Shown: positions 1-8,848, counted from the stretch's first letter. The stretch: 64,000 nt of DNA from Streptomyces sp. TP-A0874 (GCF_001748085.1 NZ_BBZK01000012.1:62001-126000); one strand, 5' to 3'. Made by a program: numbers and translations. Notes: a model not told the origin generated them from the letters alone.

Positions 1-1
1 C

Positions 2-724
2 GGCACCCTCATCGGCTACGCGCAGATCGACGGGACCGACCCGGTGGAGGCTCCGTCCGCGGAGCTCCTGGTCCACCCCGCCCACCGGGGCCGCGGCCAC
101 GGCCGGGCGCTGGCCCAGGCGTTGCTCCGGGAGACCGACCGGCGGCTGCGGGTCTGGGCGCACGGCGGCGGGCCCGCCGCCCGGCATCTGGCGCAGGTGC
201 TGGGCATGACGCTCTTCCGGGAACTCCGGCAGATGCGCCGCCCGCTGGCCGGTCTGGAACTGGACGAGCCGAGGCTGCCCGAGGGGGTGACGGTGCGTAC
301 CTTCCGGCCCGGTGAGGACGACGAGGCCTGGCTGGCCGCCAACGCCGCGGCCTTCGCCCACCACCCCGAACAGGGCTCGCTCACCCAGCAGGACCTGGAC
401 GCCCGCAAAGCCGAGCCCTGGTTCGACCCGCTGGGTTTCTTCCTAGCGGTGCGGGAGGACGGCCGGCTGGTCGGCTTCCACTGGACCAAGGTCCACGCGG
501 GGGAGGGGCTGGGCGAGGTGTACGTCCTCGGTGTCGACCCGCAGGCGCAGGGCGGGGGCCTCGGCAAGGCGCTCACCGCCATCGGCCTGCGCCACCTGGC
601 CTCCCGCGGGCTGCCCACCGCCATGCTGTACGTCGACGCCGACAACGCCCCGGCGGTGAAGGTGTACGAGGGCCTCGGCTTCACCACCCACGAGACGGAC
701 CTGATGTTCCGCACGGAGTCCTGA
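2..724 (+). CDS. mshD: Mycothiol synthase (5' end outside window)
   Basis: MshD acetylates Cys-GlcN-Ins with acetyl-CoA in the last step of mycothiol synthesis. The reading frame is open from base 2 with no upstream start, so the gene is cut by the window edge and about 240 C-terminal residues remain. Two GNAT repeats are visible. The first has the motif HPAHRGRGHGRAL; the second, catalytically more important half has VDPQAQGGGLGKAL, an acetyl-CoA pyrophosphate loop, followed by LYVDADNAPAVKVYEGLGF, the typical C-terminal GNAT signature. The duplicated GNAT layout is what separates MshD from single-domain acetyltransferases. A 13-bp hairpin follows the stop. The mshA gene at 24132 shows that the host makes mycothiol. 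Confidence 0.88.
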   Translation, partial: GTLIGYAQIDGTDPVEAPSAELLVHPAHRGRGHGRALAQALLRETDRRLRVWAHGGGPAARHLAQVLGMTLFRELRQMRRPLAGLELDEPRLPEGVTVRTFRPGEDDEAWLAANAAAFAHHPEQGSLTQQDLDARKAEPWFDPLGFFLAVREDGRLVGFHWTKVHAGEGLGEVYVLGVDPQAQGGGLGKALTAIGLRHLASRGLPTAMLYVDADNAPAVKVYEGLGFTTHETDLMFRTES

Positions 725-818
725 CGGGGGTCACCGTTCTGATGCCGGACTCGGTACCGACGCCGCCGGTCCGGCCGGAGAGCCGCCTGAAAGAAGTCGA
801 GCGGCCCGCTGTTCCGCG

Positions 819-850
819 GACGGCCCGGTGCGCTGAGGCACCGGGCCGTC
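819..850. terminator. Bidirectional terminator between mshD and the catabolic operon
   Basis: A perfect 13-bp stem (GACGGCCCGGTGC paired with its complement) closes a GCTGAG loop. It sits between two convergent genes, 95 bp after the mshD stop and 27 bp beyond the aldolase stop, so it can end transcription from both sides. There is no long U tract, as is usual in Streptomyces. Confidence 0.75.
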
Positions 851-876
851 ACTCGGGTCGGAACCCGTTCGGCAGG

Positions 877-1929
877 TCACCCCGCGCTCTCCGCACGGGC
901 CACGAGGTCCAGGGCGATGTCGGTGATCATGTCCTCTTGGCCGCCCACCATGCCGCGGCGGCCGACCTCGACGAGGATGCTGCGGGTGTCCAGGCCGTAG
1001 TGCTCGGCGGCGGCCTCGGCGTGGCGCAGGAAGCTGGAGTACACCCCCGCGTAGCCCAGGCTGAGGGTTTCCCGGTCCACCCGGACCTCCCGGTCCTGCA
1101 GCGGGCGGACGAGGTCGTCGGCGGCGTCCATGAGCGGGAACAGCTCGCAGCCGTGCTCCCAGCCCATCAGGTCCGCGACGGCGACGAAGGCCTCCAGCGG
1201 GCAGTTGCCGGCGCCCGCCCCCTGGCCGGCCAGCGAGGCGTCGACGCGGGTGCAACCGTTCTCCACGGCGACGACGGAGTTGGCCACGCCCAGGGCGAGG
1301 TTGTGGTGCGCGTGGATGCCCAGCTCGGTGCGTGGATCGAGGACTTCGCGGTAGGCGCGGAAGCGGTCCCGCACGCCGTCCATGGTCAGCCGGCCGCCGG
1401 AGTCGGTGACGTAGAGGCAGTTCGCGCCGTAGGACTCCATGAGCTTGGCCTGACGCGCGAGTTCCTCGGCCTCGGCCATGTGGGACATCATCAGGAAGCC
1501 GGCGACGTCCATGCCCATCTCGCGGGCGGCGGCGATGTGCTGGGCGGAGATGTCCGCCTCCGTGCAGTGGGTGGCGACGCGCACCGAGCGGATGCCCAAC
1601 TCGTAGGCCCGCTTGAGGTCGTGGAGGGTGCCGATGCCGGGCAGCAGCAGCGTGGTCGGGACCGCGTGCCGGGTGGCGTCCACGACGGCTTCGATCCACT
1701 CCCAGTCGGTGTGGGCGCCGATACCGTAGTTGATGCTGGAGCCGGACAGGCCGTCGCCGTGGGCGATCTCGATCGCGGAGACGCCGGCGGCGTCCAGCGC
1801 CGCGGCGATGGTGCGGGCCTGTTCGACGGTGTAGCGGTGGCGGATGGCGTGCATACCGTCTCGCAGGGTGACGTCCTGGATGTACAGGGCGGTCGGGGTG
1901 GCGGCCCTGTCGGTGTCGGTCGTACTCAT
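877..1929 (-). CDS. 4-hydroxy-2-oxovalerate aldolase
   Basis: It cleaves 4-hydroxy-2-oxovalerate to pyruvate and acetaldehyde, the last carbon-carbon cleavage of the meta pathway (DmpG/BphI/CarE/MhpE family). The protein has 350 residues, the usual length. The N-terminal TLRDGMHAIRHRY contains the DRE-TIM Arg-Asp pair (R23, D24), and GIHAHHNLALGVANS supplies the metal-binding histidines. The ATG start overlaps the stop of the acetaldehyde dehydrogenase gene (ATGA), matching the physical aldolase-dehydrogenase complex in which acetaldehyde is channelled. It is the last gene of the long minus-strand operon and is followed by the hairpin at 819-850. Confidence 0.95.
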   Translation of the reverse strand: MSTTDTDRAATPTALYIQDVTLRDGMHAIRHRYTVEQARTIAAALDAAGVSAIEIAHGDGLSGSSINYGIGAHTDWEWIEAVVDATRHAVPTTLLLPGIGTLHDLKRAYELGIRSVRVATHCTEADISAQHIAAAREMGMDVAGFLMMSHMAEAEELARQAKLMESYGANCLYVTDSGGRLTMDGVRDRFRAYREVLDPRTELGIHAHHNLALGVANSVVAVENGCTRVDASLAGQGAGAGNCPLEAFVAVADLMGWEHGCELFPLMDAADDLVRPLQDREVRVDRETLSLGYAGVYSSFLRHAEAAAEHYGLDTRSILVEVGRRGMVGGQEDMITDIALDLVARAESAG

Positions 1930-2891
1930 CGGGCGGCCCCTTCGCCGGCGCGGTGGGCGGCCATGTGCTCCGCGGTGCGCAGCGCGGCCGAGGTCATGAT
2001 GTCGAGGTTTCCGGCGTAGGCCGGCAGGTAGTGGGCGGCCCCCTCGACCTCGAGGAAGACCGAGACTCTCAGCGCCTCGCCGCCGGTGGCCCCGGTCGGC
2101 AGCAGGGAGCGCAGCGGGTCGTCCGTCGCCACCCGGTGGAACTGCACCTTCTGTTTGAGCCGGTAACCGGGCACGTAGGCCTGGACGCGGCCGACCATCC
2201 GCTCGACGGAGGCCGTGATGGCCTCGGTGTCGCAGTCGGAGACCAGGCAGTGCACGGTGTCCCGCATGATCAGCGGGGGCTCGGCGGGGTTGAGGATGAT
2301 GATCGCCTTGCCGCGGGCGGCGCCCCCGACCTGCTCGATGGCGGCCCGGGTGGTCTCGGTGAACTCGTCGATGTTCGCCCGGGTGCCGGGGCCGGCCGAA
2401 CGGGAGGCGATGGAGGCGATGATCTCGCCGTAGTGGACCGGGGTGACGGCGTTGACCGCGGCGACGACGGGGATGGTGGCCTGACCACCGCAGGTGACCA
2501 TGTTGACGTTCGGCGCTCCGAGGTGGGCGTCGCCGTTGACCGGCGGCACCACGTAGGGGCCCAGGGCGGCCGGGGTGAGGTCGACCAGGGTGCGGCCGAG
2601 TGGGCGGAGCACCGTCTCGTGGCGCTGGTGGGCGCCGGCGGAGGTGGCGTCGAAGACGATCCGCACGTCGGCGAACTCGTCCATCCGCACCAGGCCGTCG
2701 ACGCCCTCGTGGGTGGTGGCCACCTTCAGGCGGCGGGCGCGGGCCAGGCCGTCGGAGGCCGGATCGATGCCGGCCAGGGCCGCGACCTCCAGACTCTCCG
2801 ACAGCCGCAGCACCTTGATCATCAGGTCGGTGCCGATGTTCCCCGACCCGATGATCGCCACCTTGGTCCGGGGGGTCGTCTCACTACTCAT
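1926..2891 (-). CDS. Acetaldehyde dehydrogenase (acylating)
   Basis: It oxidises acetaldehyde to acetyl-CoA with NAD+ and CoA (DmpF/BphJ/CarF/MhpF family). The 321-residue protein opens with the dinucleotide-binding loop GSGNIGTDL. The catalytic cysteine lies in NMVTCGGQATIPVVAA. It is coupled by ATGA overlaps to the aldolase downstream and to the hydratase upstream, the classic hydratase-dehydrogenase-aldolase trio of meta pathways. It is probably co-translated with the aldolase and forms a channelling complex with it. Confidence 0.95.
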   Translation of the reverse strand: MSSETTPRTKVAIIGSGNIGTDLMIKVLRLSESLEVAALAGIDPASDGLARARRLKVATTHEGVDGLVRMDEFADVRIVFDATSAGAHQRHETVLRPLGRTLVDLTPAALGPYVVPPVNGDAHLGAPNVNMVTCGGQATIPVVAAVNAVTPVHYGEIIASIASRSAGPGTRANIDEFTETTRAAIEQVGGAARGKAIIILNPAEPPLIMRDTVHCLVSDCDTEAITASVERMVGRVQAYVPGYRLKQKVQFHRVATDDPLRSLLPTGATGGEALRVSVFLEVEGAAHYLPAYAGNLDIMTSAALRTAEHMAAHRAGEGAAR

Positions 2892-3697
2892 TCGTTCTCT
2901 CCTTCCGCCTCGAAGGCGACCCGGACGGAACCCAGGTTCGAGATACGGGCTTCGAAAGCATCACCCGGGGTGACGGTCACCATCGGCCCCAGGGCTCCGG
3001 TCAGAACGAGGTCCCCCGCCCGCAGCGGGTCCCCCATCCCCGCGAGGGTCGAGGCCAGCCAGGCGGCCGCGTTGAGGGGGCTGCCGAGGCAGTCGGCACC
3101 GGTGCCCTCGGAGACCGCCTCACCGTTGCGGAGCATGGTCATCCGGACGGTACGGAGGTTGAGTCCGGTCAGCGGCACGGGCTGACCGCCCAGCACGAAC
3201 AGGCCACTTGAGGCGTTGTCGGCGATGGTGTCGGCGATGGTGATGTCCCAGTCCCGCACCCGGCTGTCGACGATCTCCAGGGCGGGAAGCGCGAAGTCGG
3301 CCGCGCGGATGACGTCGACGACGGTGCACTGGTCGTGCGGCAGGTCGCTGCCGAGAACCAGCGCGACCTCGGCCTCCACCTTGGGTTGCAGGAGTCGCCC
3401 GGCGGGCACCACATCGCCCTCGGCCACGGCCATGTCCGCGAACAGCGCTCCGAAGTCCGGCTGGTCCACGCCGAGTTGGCGCTGCACTGCCGGAGAGGTC
3501 AGCCCGATCTTGCGGCCGACGATCCGGCGCCCGGCGGCCACGCCCTGCCGGATGTTGAGCCGCTGCACGGCGTAGGCGGCATCGGTGTCCGCCGCGGACA
3601 GGAGCGGAGCCACCGGGGGGCACGGCACGCCGGTCCGGGCGGCCTCCGCCAGGGCGGCTGCCGCCTTTGTCACGGCGGTGGAGTCACGGTCGCTCAT
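2888..3697 (-). CDS. 2-keto-4-pentenoate hydratase
   Basis: It adds water to 2-hydroxypenta-2,4-dienoate to give 4-hydroxy-2-oxovalerate (MhpD/BphH/CarD family). The 269 residues show family features: IVGRKIGLTSPAVQRQLGV near the N-terminus and EAEVALVLGSDL in the middle, with acidic metal ligands. Its stop overlaps the start of the dehydrogenase. Its ATG overlaps the stop of a short upstream ORF (3694-3828) and is preceded by a purine-rich GGAGTGAGG. With its two partners it converts the C5 product of ring-cleavage hydrolysis to pyruvate and acetyl-CoA. Confidence 0.93.
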   Translation of the reverse strand: MSDRDSTAVTKAAAALAEAARTGVPCPPVAPLLSAADTDAAYAVQRLNIRQGVAAGRRIVGRKIGLTSPAVQRQLGVDQPDFGALFADMAVAEGDVVPAGRLLQPKVEAEVALVLGSDLPHDQCTVVDVIRAADFALPALEIVDSRVRDWDITIADTIADNASSGLFVLGGQPVPLTGLNLRTVRMTMLRNGEAVSEGTGADCLGSPLNAAAWLASTLAGMGDPLRAGDLVLTGALGPMVTVTPGDAFEARISNLGSVRVAFEAEGENE

Positions 3698-3828
3698 GGC
3701 CGCCTCACTCCCCGGGCGGTCAGGCTGCGGTACGGAACGGACATACGGGTTACCTCCGGCGGGGGGACGGGTGAAGCGGTTGGGAGAATTCGGAACGGCC
3801 GGTGCGGGCGCGTCGTGACGGCGGTCAT
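3694..3828 (-). CDS. Possible small linker/leader ORF between F420 reductase and hydratase
   Basis: An ORF of 44 codons starts with an ATG that overlaps the F420-reductase stop (ATGA) and ends in a TGA that overlaps the hydratase ATG. An internal ATG at 3744 has a near-perfect Shine-Dalgarno (GGAGGT, 7 nt spacing) and would give only 16 residues, MSVPYRSLTARGVRRP. The peptide has no recognisable domain and is rich in Arg and Pro. It may only carry ribosomes between the flanking genes, or be a chance frame. Confidence 0.25.
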   Translation of the reverse strand: MTAVTTRPHRPFRILPTASPVPPPEVTRMSVPYRSLTARGVRRP

Positions 3829-4499
3829 TCCTTGGGCCCGAGGCCGGCTACGCGGATGCCGGAGCGGACTTTGTAGCGCTTGTTGACGCTGATCAGCACG
3901 GCGGTGAGCGGCTCCAGCTGACGGGCCAGCCGCAGGGCGCCGGCGTCGACGCCGGGGCGGCCGGTGACCGCGCGTGCCAGTTCGACGACCACCGCCTTGG
4001 CCTCGGTGTCGTCCCCGCAGACCAGTACGTCTTCGTGGTCGAGCAGCCCGGCCTGGTTCCACAGGCTCGGCGCGGAGAGGTGATGGAAGGCACCCACCAG
4101 CCGGGCCTCGGGGACGATCCGCTGCGCCTCCTCGGCCGCGCTGCCGTCGGGGACGTCCAGACCATAGGGGCCGCGCCGGTCGAAGCCGAGCGGGTTCACA
4201 CAGCTGACCAGCGTCTTGCCGGCCAGCCGGGGGCGGAGCGATTCCACCAGGGCGGCATGACCGTCGTAGGGCACCGCGAGCAGCACGACGTCCGCGGACT
4301 CGGCGGCGGTGGCGTTGTCCACCCCGCTGACGGGGGCGGTGTCGCCGGCCCGGCGCAGGATCTCGGTCGCCGCCTGCTCCGCGCGCTCGGCGGACCGGGA
4401 GCCGAGAACGACCGTGTGACCGGCCCGGGCGAACCGGTAGGCCAGGCCCTTGCCCTGGGGGCCGGTGCCGCCGATGACGGCGATCTTGTAGCTGGTCAT
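3825..4499 (-). CDS. NADPH:F420 oxidoreductase-like protein (NpdG/Fno family)
   Basis: It would reduce coenzyme F420 with NADPH and so supply F420H2. The 224-residue protein begins with IAVIGGTGPQGKGLAYRFA, the Rossmann loop of the Fno/NpdG family, followed by the NADP-preferring GSRSAERAEQ. VLLAVPYDGHAALV and VSCVNPLGFDRRGPYG match the family core. The start is supported by GAGGAG five bases upstream. It lies in the same operon as a luciferase-like F420 oxidoreductase (5907-6971), its likely consumer. The pairing recalls the npd genes of picrate-degrading actinobacteria, but ring-cleavage genes nearby suggest a different substrate. Confidence 0.85.
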   Translation of the reverse strand: MTSYKIAVIGGTGPQGKGLAYRFARAGHTVVLGSRSAERAEQAATEILRRAGDTAPVSGVDNATAAESADVVLLAVPYDGHAALVESLRPRLAGKTLVSCVNPLGFDRRGPYGLDVPDGSAAEEAQRIVPEARLVGAFHHLSAPSLWNQAGLLDHEDVLVCGDDTEAKAVVVELARAVTGRPGVDAGALRLARQLEPLTAVLISVNKRYKVRSGIRVAGLGPKE

Positions 4500-4581
4500 G
4501 CTGGCTCCTCACGGATCAGGGGATGCGGATGGGGGTGTTCCTCGGGGGGGGGGAGACGGAGCAGTGGGGAGGCGGGAACGC

Positions 4582-5910
4582 TCACCGCCGCAACAGCCGG
4601 CACAGCGTGTGCCGCAGGTCGCCGACGTCGGGCACGGTGTCCAGGGACAGACACCGCTCGATCCACTGTTCCCAGCGGCCATCGCCCTCCCTGGCGCCGA
4701 CGTTGCGGCGGAACTTGGCTGTGACCGCGTCACCGGGCACGGTTCGGGCGGCGCCCCCACCGCCGCTCAGGACCTCCTGCTCGGCCCGCTGCCCGTCCGC
4801 GAGATCGACGATCACTCGTGCGCCCCAGCGGTCCGGTAGGTGGGCGTCGAGTCCGGGGGCGTGGCCCAGGGCCACCTCCGGTACGCCTCGCGGCAGCGCG
4901 CCCCTGAAGAAGCGGACGTCCGCGGCGGCGCCGTGGAGCCACGCCGCGACGGCGAAGACCGCGCTGGCCGCGGCCTCGGTGGGGCCCGCCGGTGCCCGGT
5001 CGGCGGTGACGAAGCGGAGGAGCGCCTTGGGCAGCAGGATCTCGATACGGCGGGCCGACGCGACCGGCAGCCCCCGCGCCGCCAGCGCCTCCAGGGCGTC
5101 CAGCGCCGCGTGCAGCGGCCGGGCACACGGATACCCCTTGAACACGCAGTTGTTCAGGTGCGGCTCGGTCTCGGCGGAGGCCGGTGCGGCGCCGGTGCCG
5201 AGCGCCGCGGCGGCGGGCCCGTCCAGTAGGGTCCGACTCGCGGTCGCGCCGACGCGTGCCAGTTGGGCCGCCTCCACTCCGTCGGCCGCCGCGCGCCCGG
5301 CCAGCAGGTAGTGGCCGGCGCCGAGTTCGTCCGCGCTGAGCAGTCCGCCGAGACCCGCCGCGGCCAGGCCCAGGGCCGCGGTGGTCTCCTCGTGCCCAAG
5401 GCGCAGCAGGCTGGCGGCGGCAGCGGCCGAGCCCAGTGCGCCGAAGACCGCGGTCGGCCACCAGGCGGAGCCGTAGAGGCGGGGTCCGCCGAAGCGCAGC
5501 CCCGCCTCGACGACCACCTCGTAGCCGGCGATCACGGCGTCGACGACCGCCCGGCCCGGCAGTCCTTCGCGGTCGGCCACGGCCAGGGCGGCCGGGACCA
5601 CCACGGCCGCGGGTACCACGGCGGCGGCGGGGTGCAAGGCGTCGTACTCGTCGGCGTGCCCCAGTACCGCCTCCGCCCACACTGCCGTGCGCAGCCCGTG
5701 CCGGCCGGCCAGGGCGGGAGTGCGCAGCTCACCGGAGGCGCCGGTGTCCGCCGCGAACCGGGCGAGCTGAGCCGCGACGGGGTGGGAGGCTCCGGCCGCC
5801 ACGCAGCCCAGCGTGTCGAGGACGTGGAGGGCGGCCGACGACCGGGTGCCGGCGTCGGCCTCCTCCGCCCCACGCCGGCCGCGCAGTGCCAGCTCCTCCA
5901 GCACGCTCAC
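4582..5910 (-). CDS. MmgE/PrpD family protein
   Basis: This 442-residue protein belongs to the MmgE/PrpD fold, which includes 2-methylcitrate dehydratase, cis-aconitate decarboxylase and iminodisuccinate epimerase. Family features are the N-terminal helical bundle with HADEYDALHPAAAVVPAA, the substrate-loop GSAWWPTAVFGALGSAAAA, and the C-terminal small domain with NNCVFKGYPCARPLHAALDA. The start is the GTG at 5910, which overlaps the stop of the upstream F420 oxidoreductase gene (GTGA); a longer reading frame upstream would run through that gene. In the operon it could dehydrate or isomerise a dicarboxylate or hydroxy acid intermediate, but the substrate cannot be read from sequence. Confidence 0.85.
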   Translation of the reverse strand: MSVLEELALRGRRGAEEADAGTRSSAALHVLDTLGCVAAGASHPVAAQLARFAADTGASGELRTPALAGRHGLRTAVWAEAVLGHADEYDALHPAAAVVPAAVVVPAALAVADREGLPGRAVVDAVIAGYEVVVEAGLRFGGPRLYGSAWWPTAVFGALGSAAAAASLLRLGHEETTAALGLAAAGLGGLLSADELGAGHYLLAGRAAADGVEAAQLARVGATASRTLLDGPAAAALGTGAAPASAETEPHLNNCVFKGYPCARPLHAALDALEALAARGLPVASARRIEILLPKALLRFVTADRAPAGPTEAAASAVFAVAAWLHGAAADVRFFRGALPRGVPEVALGHAPGLDAHLPDRWGARVIVDLADGQRAEQEVLSGGGGAARTVPGDAVTAKFRRNVGAREGDGRWEQWIERCLSLDTVPDVGDLRHTLCRLLRR

Positions 5911-6971
5911 CGGACCGCTCCCGGCCGCAGAGCGGGCAGCACCGCGGAGCCGACGCTTTCGATCAGCTCGGTGGGCAGGTCGTAGGAGCCGACGTGTTGG
6001 AGGAACACGCCGTTCACGCCGGTGGCGTGCAGTTCCCTGAGCCGTTCGGTGATCTCCTTGGCAGTGCCGAACAGACAGAACTCCTGGGCGAAGCGCAGGG
6101 CTGCCGCGTCGCTGACCCACTCCGAGCAGATCTCCACCGCGACGTCCCAGTCCTCGGCGTGTACGAGGTCCGGGTAGACGCCCTCCACCTGGTCGGGGAC
6201 GTCCAGTTCGATGCCCGCGAGGGCGAGGAAGGGCGCTCCGCCCATCTGCGCGATCGACGCGCAGATCGGCTTGAGCTGTCGCGCGTCGGCCTCGATGTCC
6301 TCGGTCACGGCGCAGAACGCCGAGACGGTCAGCGGCACCTCGTCAGCGGTACGGCCCGCGGCCTCGGCGCCCTCCCGCACCCGCGCGGTGGCGCCGGCCA
6401 GGGTCTTCGGCGAGGCGCCGCTGAGCAGGATGACGCCGTCCGCCGTCTCCCCGGCGAGCCGCAGGTTCCGCGGGCCGCTGGCGGCCACGTGGATCGGCAC
6501 GTCCGGCTGGGGGTCGCGGAGCCGGGAGCGGACGCCGTCGAAGTCCCACTCCTGTCCGGACAGCAGCGCCCGCAGCAGGCCCAGTCCCTCGCGCAGCGCC
6601 GCCCCGGTGCTCGGGCGCAGGCCGATCGGGGCGACCGAGCTGTTGCCGACGCCGAGGCCGAGGGTGAACCGGCCGGGAGCGAGCTCGGCCACGCTGCGCG
6701 CGGCCGAGGCGACGACGGCCGGGTGCCGGGTCACCAGGTTGGTGACCGCGGTGCCCAGCCCGATTCGTTCGGTGTTCAGGGCGGCCGCGGTCAGCACCGT
6801 GAAGACGTCCCGCCACAGCAGCTGCGAGTCGGGGAACCACACCTGGTCGAAGCCGAGTTCCTCGGCCCGGCGCACGGATCCGACCAGCCGGTCGGCCCGG
6901 TCGCACGGCGGGATGCGGACGCCGACCCGCAGTCCGGCGTCCGCCGCTCCGGCCGCTGCCGGGGTGGTCAA
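5907..6971 (-). CDS. F420-dependent LLM-class oxidoreductase
   Basis: A luciferase-like TIM-barrel oxidoreductase of 354 residues. Family marks are GVRIPPCDRADRLVGSVRRA, the barrel motif FDQVWFPDSQLLWRD, GLGTAVTNLVTRHPAVVASA and FTLGLGVGNSSV, which resemble methylene-tetrahydromethanopterin reductase and F420-dependent actinobacterial enzymes. I chose the TTG at 6971 because it overlaps the stop of the preceding hydrolase gene (TTGA) and the conserved barrel begins about 15 residues later; upstream frame extensions run inside the neighbour. The NADPH:F420 reductase three genes on suggests F420H2 rather than FMNH2 as hydride donor. It may reduce an activated ring or an enone. Confidence 0.85.
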   Translation of the reverse strand: MTTPAAAGAADAGLRVGVRIPPCDRADRLVGSVRRAEELGFDQVWFPDSQLLWRDVFTVLTAAALNTERIGLGTAVTNLVTRHPAVVASAARSVAELAPGRFTLGLGVGNSSVAPIGLRPSTGAALREGLGLLRALLSGQEWDFDGVRSRLRDPQPDVPIHVAASGPRNLRLAGETADGVILLSGASPKTLAGATARVREGAEAAGRTADEVPLTVSAFCAVTEDIEADARQLKPICASIAQMGGAPFLALAGIELDVPDQVEGVYPDLVHAEDWDVAVEICSEWVSDAAALRFAQEFCLFGTAKEITERLRELHATGVNGVFLQHVGSYDLPTELIESVGSAVLPALRPGAVR

Positions 6972-7819
6972 GACCGCCCCCGGCCGAGGAACTCCAGCGC
7001 GAGCTTGTTGAACCGGTCGGCGTGCTCGTGCTGGGGCCAGTGCCCGCACTCCGGGAAGATCTCCAAAGTCGAGCCCGGGATGGACTCCTGCATCCGGTGC
7101 GCTTCGGGCACGTCGCCGAAGGGGTTCTGCGCGCCCCAGACGATCAGGGTGGGCGCGGCGATCCGGGCCATCTGCTCCGGGCTGAGGAGGTCCTCGGTCC
7201 GGTTCTCCATCTTCTGGAGGCACAGCAGCTCGTCGATTCCGGCGACGAACTCCGGGCGGTGGTAGATCGCGTGGCGGACGTCGACGAGCTCCTCGGAGAC
7301 GTTCACCGGGTCGTGCATGAGCAGCTCCAGGCGGCGGCGGGTGAGGTCCCGGTCGTCGCTGGTGACGGCCGCCTTGGTGCTGGTGCGGATCCGGTCCATG
7401 ACCTCGGGGTTGGCCACGGTCCCGCCCGGGGCGACGAGGATCAGCCGCCCGACGCGCTCGGGGTGGTCGGCGGCGAGGCGGCCCGCCACCCAGCCGCCGA
7501 GGGACTCGCCGATGAAGTGGGCCCGCTCGATGTTTCGGCTGTCGAGGTAGTCGAGCACGTGCCGCACATAGCGCGGGATGCGCAGGTCGCCGCCCGGGTT
7601 GTCGGTGTAGCCGTGGCCGAGCATGTCGAGGGCGTGCAGTTCGAAGCCCTCGGACAGCTCCGGCACGTTGCGCACGAACGCCTCAAGGTGGCCGCTGGTG
7701 CCGTGGAGCATCACGACGGCCTCGCCCTCGCCGGCGCGCAGTACCCGGGTGCGTGCTCCGTTCACCGGCGCGTAGGAAAGTTCGAAGCCGGTGCCGGTCA
7801 GGTCGGTCCAGATGGTCAT
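6968..7819 (-). CDS. Alpha/beta hydrolase, meta-cleavage-product hydrolase type
   Basis: This 283-residue alpha/beta hydrolase probably hydrolyses the carbon-carbon bond of the ring-fission product (DmpD/CarC/MhpC-like). The oxyanion segment is VVMLHGTSGHLEAF, the nucleophile elbow FIGESLGGW gives Ser106, and His260 sits in FPECGHWPQHEH. The acid residue lies in the WGAQNPFGDV loop, where the usual Asp position is Asn232 and Asp236 follows, so the exact acid is uncertain. Its start overlaps the stop of the ring-cleavage dioxygenase (ATGA), which supports action on that enzyme's product. A second hydrolase of this type lies at 10299-11111. Confidence 0.85.
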   Translation of the reverse strand: MTIWTDLTGTGFELSYAPVNGARTRVLRAGEGEAVVMLHGTSGHLEAFVRNVPELSEGFELHALDMLGHGYTDNPGGDLRIPRYVRHVLDYLDSRNIERAHFIGESLGGWVAGRLAADHPERVGRLILVAPGGTVANPEVMDRIRTSTKAAVTSDDRDLTRRRLELLMHDPVNVSEELVDVRHAIYHRPEFVAGIDELLCLQKMENRTEDLLSPEQMARIAAPTLIVWGAQNPFGDVPEAHRMQESIPGSTLEIFPECGHWPQHEHADRFNKLALEFLGRGRS

Positions 7820-8778
7820 GCCGATGTCTCCTTGGACGAGGGGGTGAGGAGGCTGACGCCCATGCCGGTCAGCCAGTCGGGGACGGCCCCGTAGGCGAGG
7901 GTGCGGCCGGTCGGCGGCCCCCCGGGAGAGGTGAGGGCCGCGGTCATCGCGATCCAGGCGCGCAGTTCGTGTGCGCCGTTGCCCGCCTCCTTCTCGATCT
8001 GTTCGTCGGTGTGGTCGAGGAGGGCGGAGAGGTCACCGGTCTCGAGCAGGCGCAGGAACCACTGGTCGAACTCCTCGTTGATGTCCGGCTCGGCGGCCCG
8101 GATGATCTGCCGGCGGCGCACCTCGTACTCGCTCCAGGAGGTGCGGCCGTTGAGCCAGGCCTCGACCAGGAAGCGGTCGTCGTCCGAGAGCGTGTCGAAC
8201 CACTTGGGCCAGGGCAGCCGGTGGGAGAGCCCGCCGGAGGCGATGACCGCGATCCGCTTGTCCTGTCCGTCGCCCTGGACGGCGGCGCGGAGTGCGGCGC
8301 CGAGCGTGTGGCAGCGGGCGAGGGAGGGCAGCGGCGGCGCGAACATGTTGATCACGACGGGAACGATCGGCACGTCGAGGGCGGGCAGCAGGTGCTGCAG
8401 CGAGTGGGTGATGCCGTGGTCGACGGTCAGCCGCAGCGAGAACGCGGGGTCGAACCCGTCGGTGACCAGGCCGTCGACGATGCGGCGGGCCAGGTCGGTG
8501 TCGACCGGGAGCGGTCCGCCGGGTGTGCCGGCCTCTCCGGCGCCCCGCACCTCGCCGACGCCGATGGTGAAGGCCGGCATCAGGTCGAGGAACATGCCGC
8601 GGAAGTGGTTGGAGCCGATCACGACGACGGCGTCCGGGCGGGCCTCGGCCAGTGCGTCACGCGCCTGGGCGAGGCCGTCGCGGAACCGGTGCGCCGCGGG
8701 CAGGTGGTCGACTTCGGCCCAGTGCGTGTTCATCAGGGTGCTGTGTGAGGACCCGACGCCAAGTACCAGTCGGCTCAT
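7816..8778 (-). CDS. Class III (LigB-type) extradiol ring-cleavage dioxygenase
   Basis: It opens a catechol-type ring next to the hydroxyls using Fe(II) and O2. The 320-residue protein has the LigB-family metal ligands His12 in GVGSSHSTL and His58 in VVVIGSNHFRGMF, and the catalytic-base region DHGITHSLQHLLPAL. It also contains VIASGGLSHRLPW, typical of the protocatechuate 4,5-dioxygenase beta, CarBb and MhpB group. One polypeptide appears to do the job, since no small LigA-like gene is adjacent. A strong GAGGAGG lies just before the ATG. It is coupled to the hydrolase that would act next. Confidence 0.9.
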   Translation of the reverse strand: MSRLVLGVGSSHSTLMNTHWAEVDHLPAAHRFRDGLAQARDALAEARPDAVVVIGSNHFRGMFLDLMPAFTIGVGEVRGAGEAGTPGGPLPVDTDLARRIVDGLVTDGFDPAFSLRLTVDHGITHSLQHLLPALDVPIVPVVINMFAPPLPSLARCHTLGAALRAAVQGDGQDKRIAVIASGGLSHRLPWPKWFDTLSDDDRFLVEAWLNGRTSWSEYEVRRRQIIRAAEPDINEEFDQWFLRLLETGDLSALLDHTDEQIEKEAGNGAHELRAWIAMTAALTSPGGPPTGRTLAYGAVPDWLTGMGVSLLTPSSKETSA

Positions 8779-8848
8779 GAGTCCTCCTCTCCGACGTGCG
8801 GCCGCGTTCGCCGGGCCGCCGGGTGTGACGGTGATCCGCTGCGCCCGT

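Noticed and set aside
4544..4553. Run of ten G as a phase-variation tract
   Set aside because: It lies between the PrpD stop and the F420-reductase start, outside coding sequence and not placed as a promoter spacer.
5436..7265. Plus-strand ORF of 609 codons opposite PrpD and LLM genes
   Set aside because: Arg/Pro-rich shadow of two recognised minus-strand enzymes.
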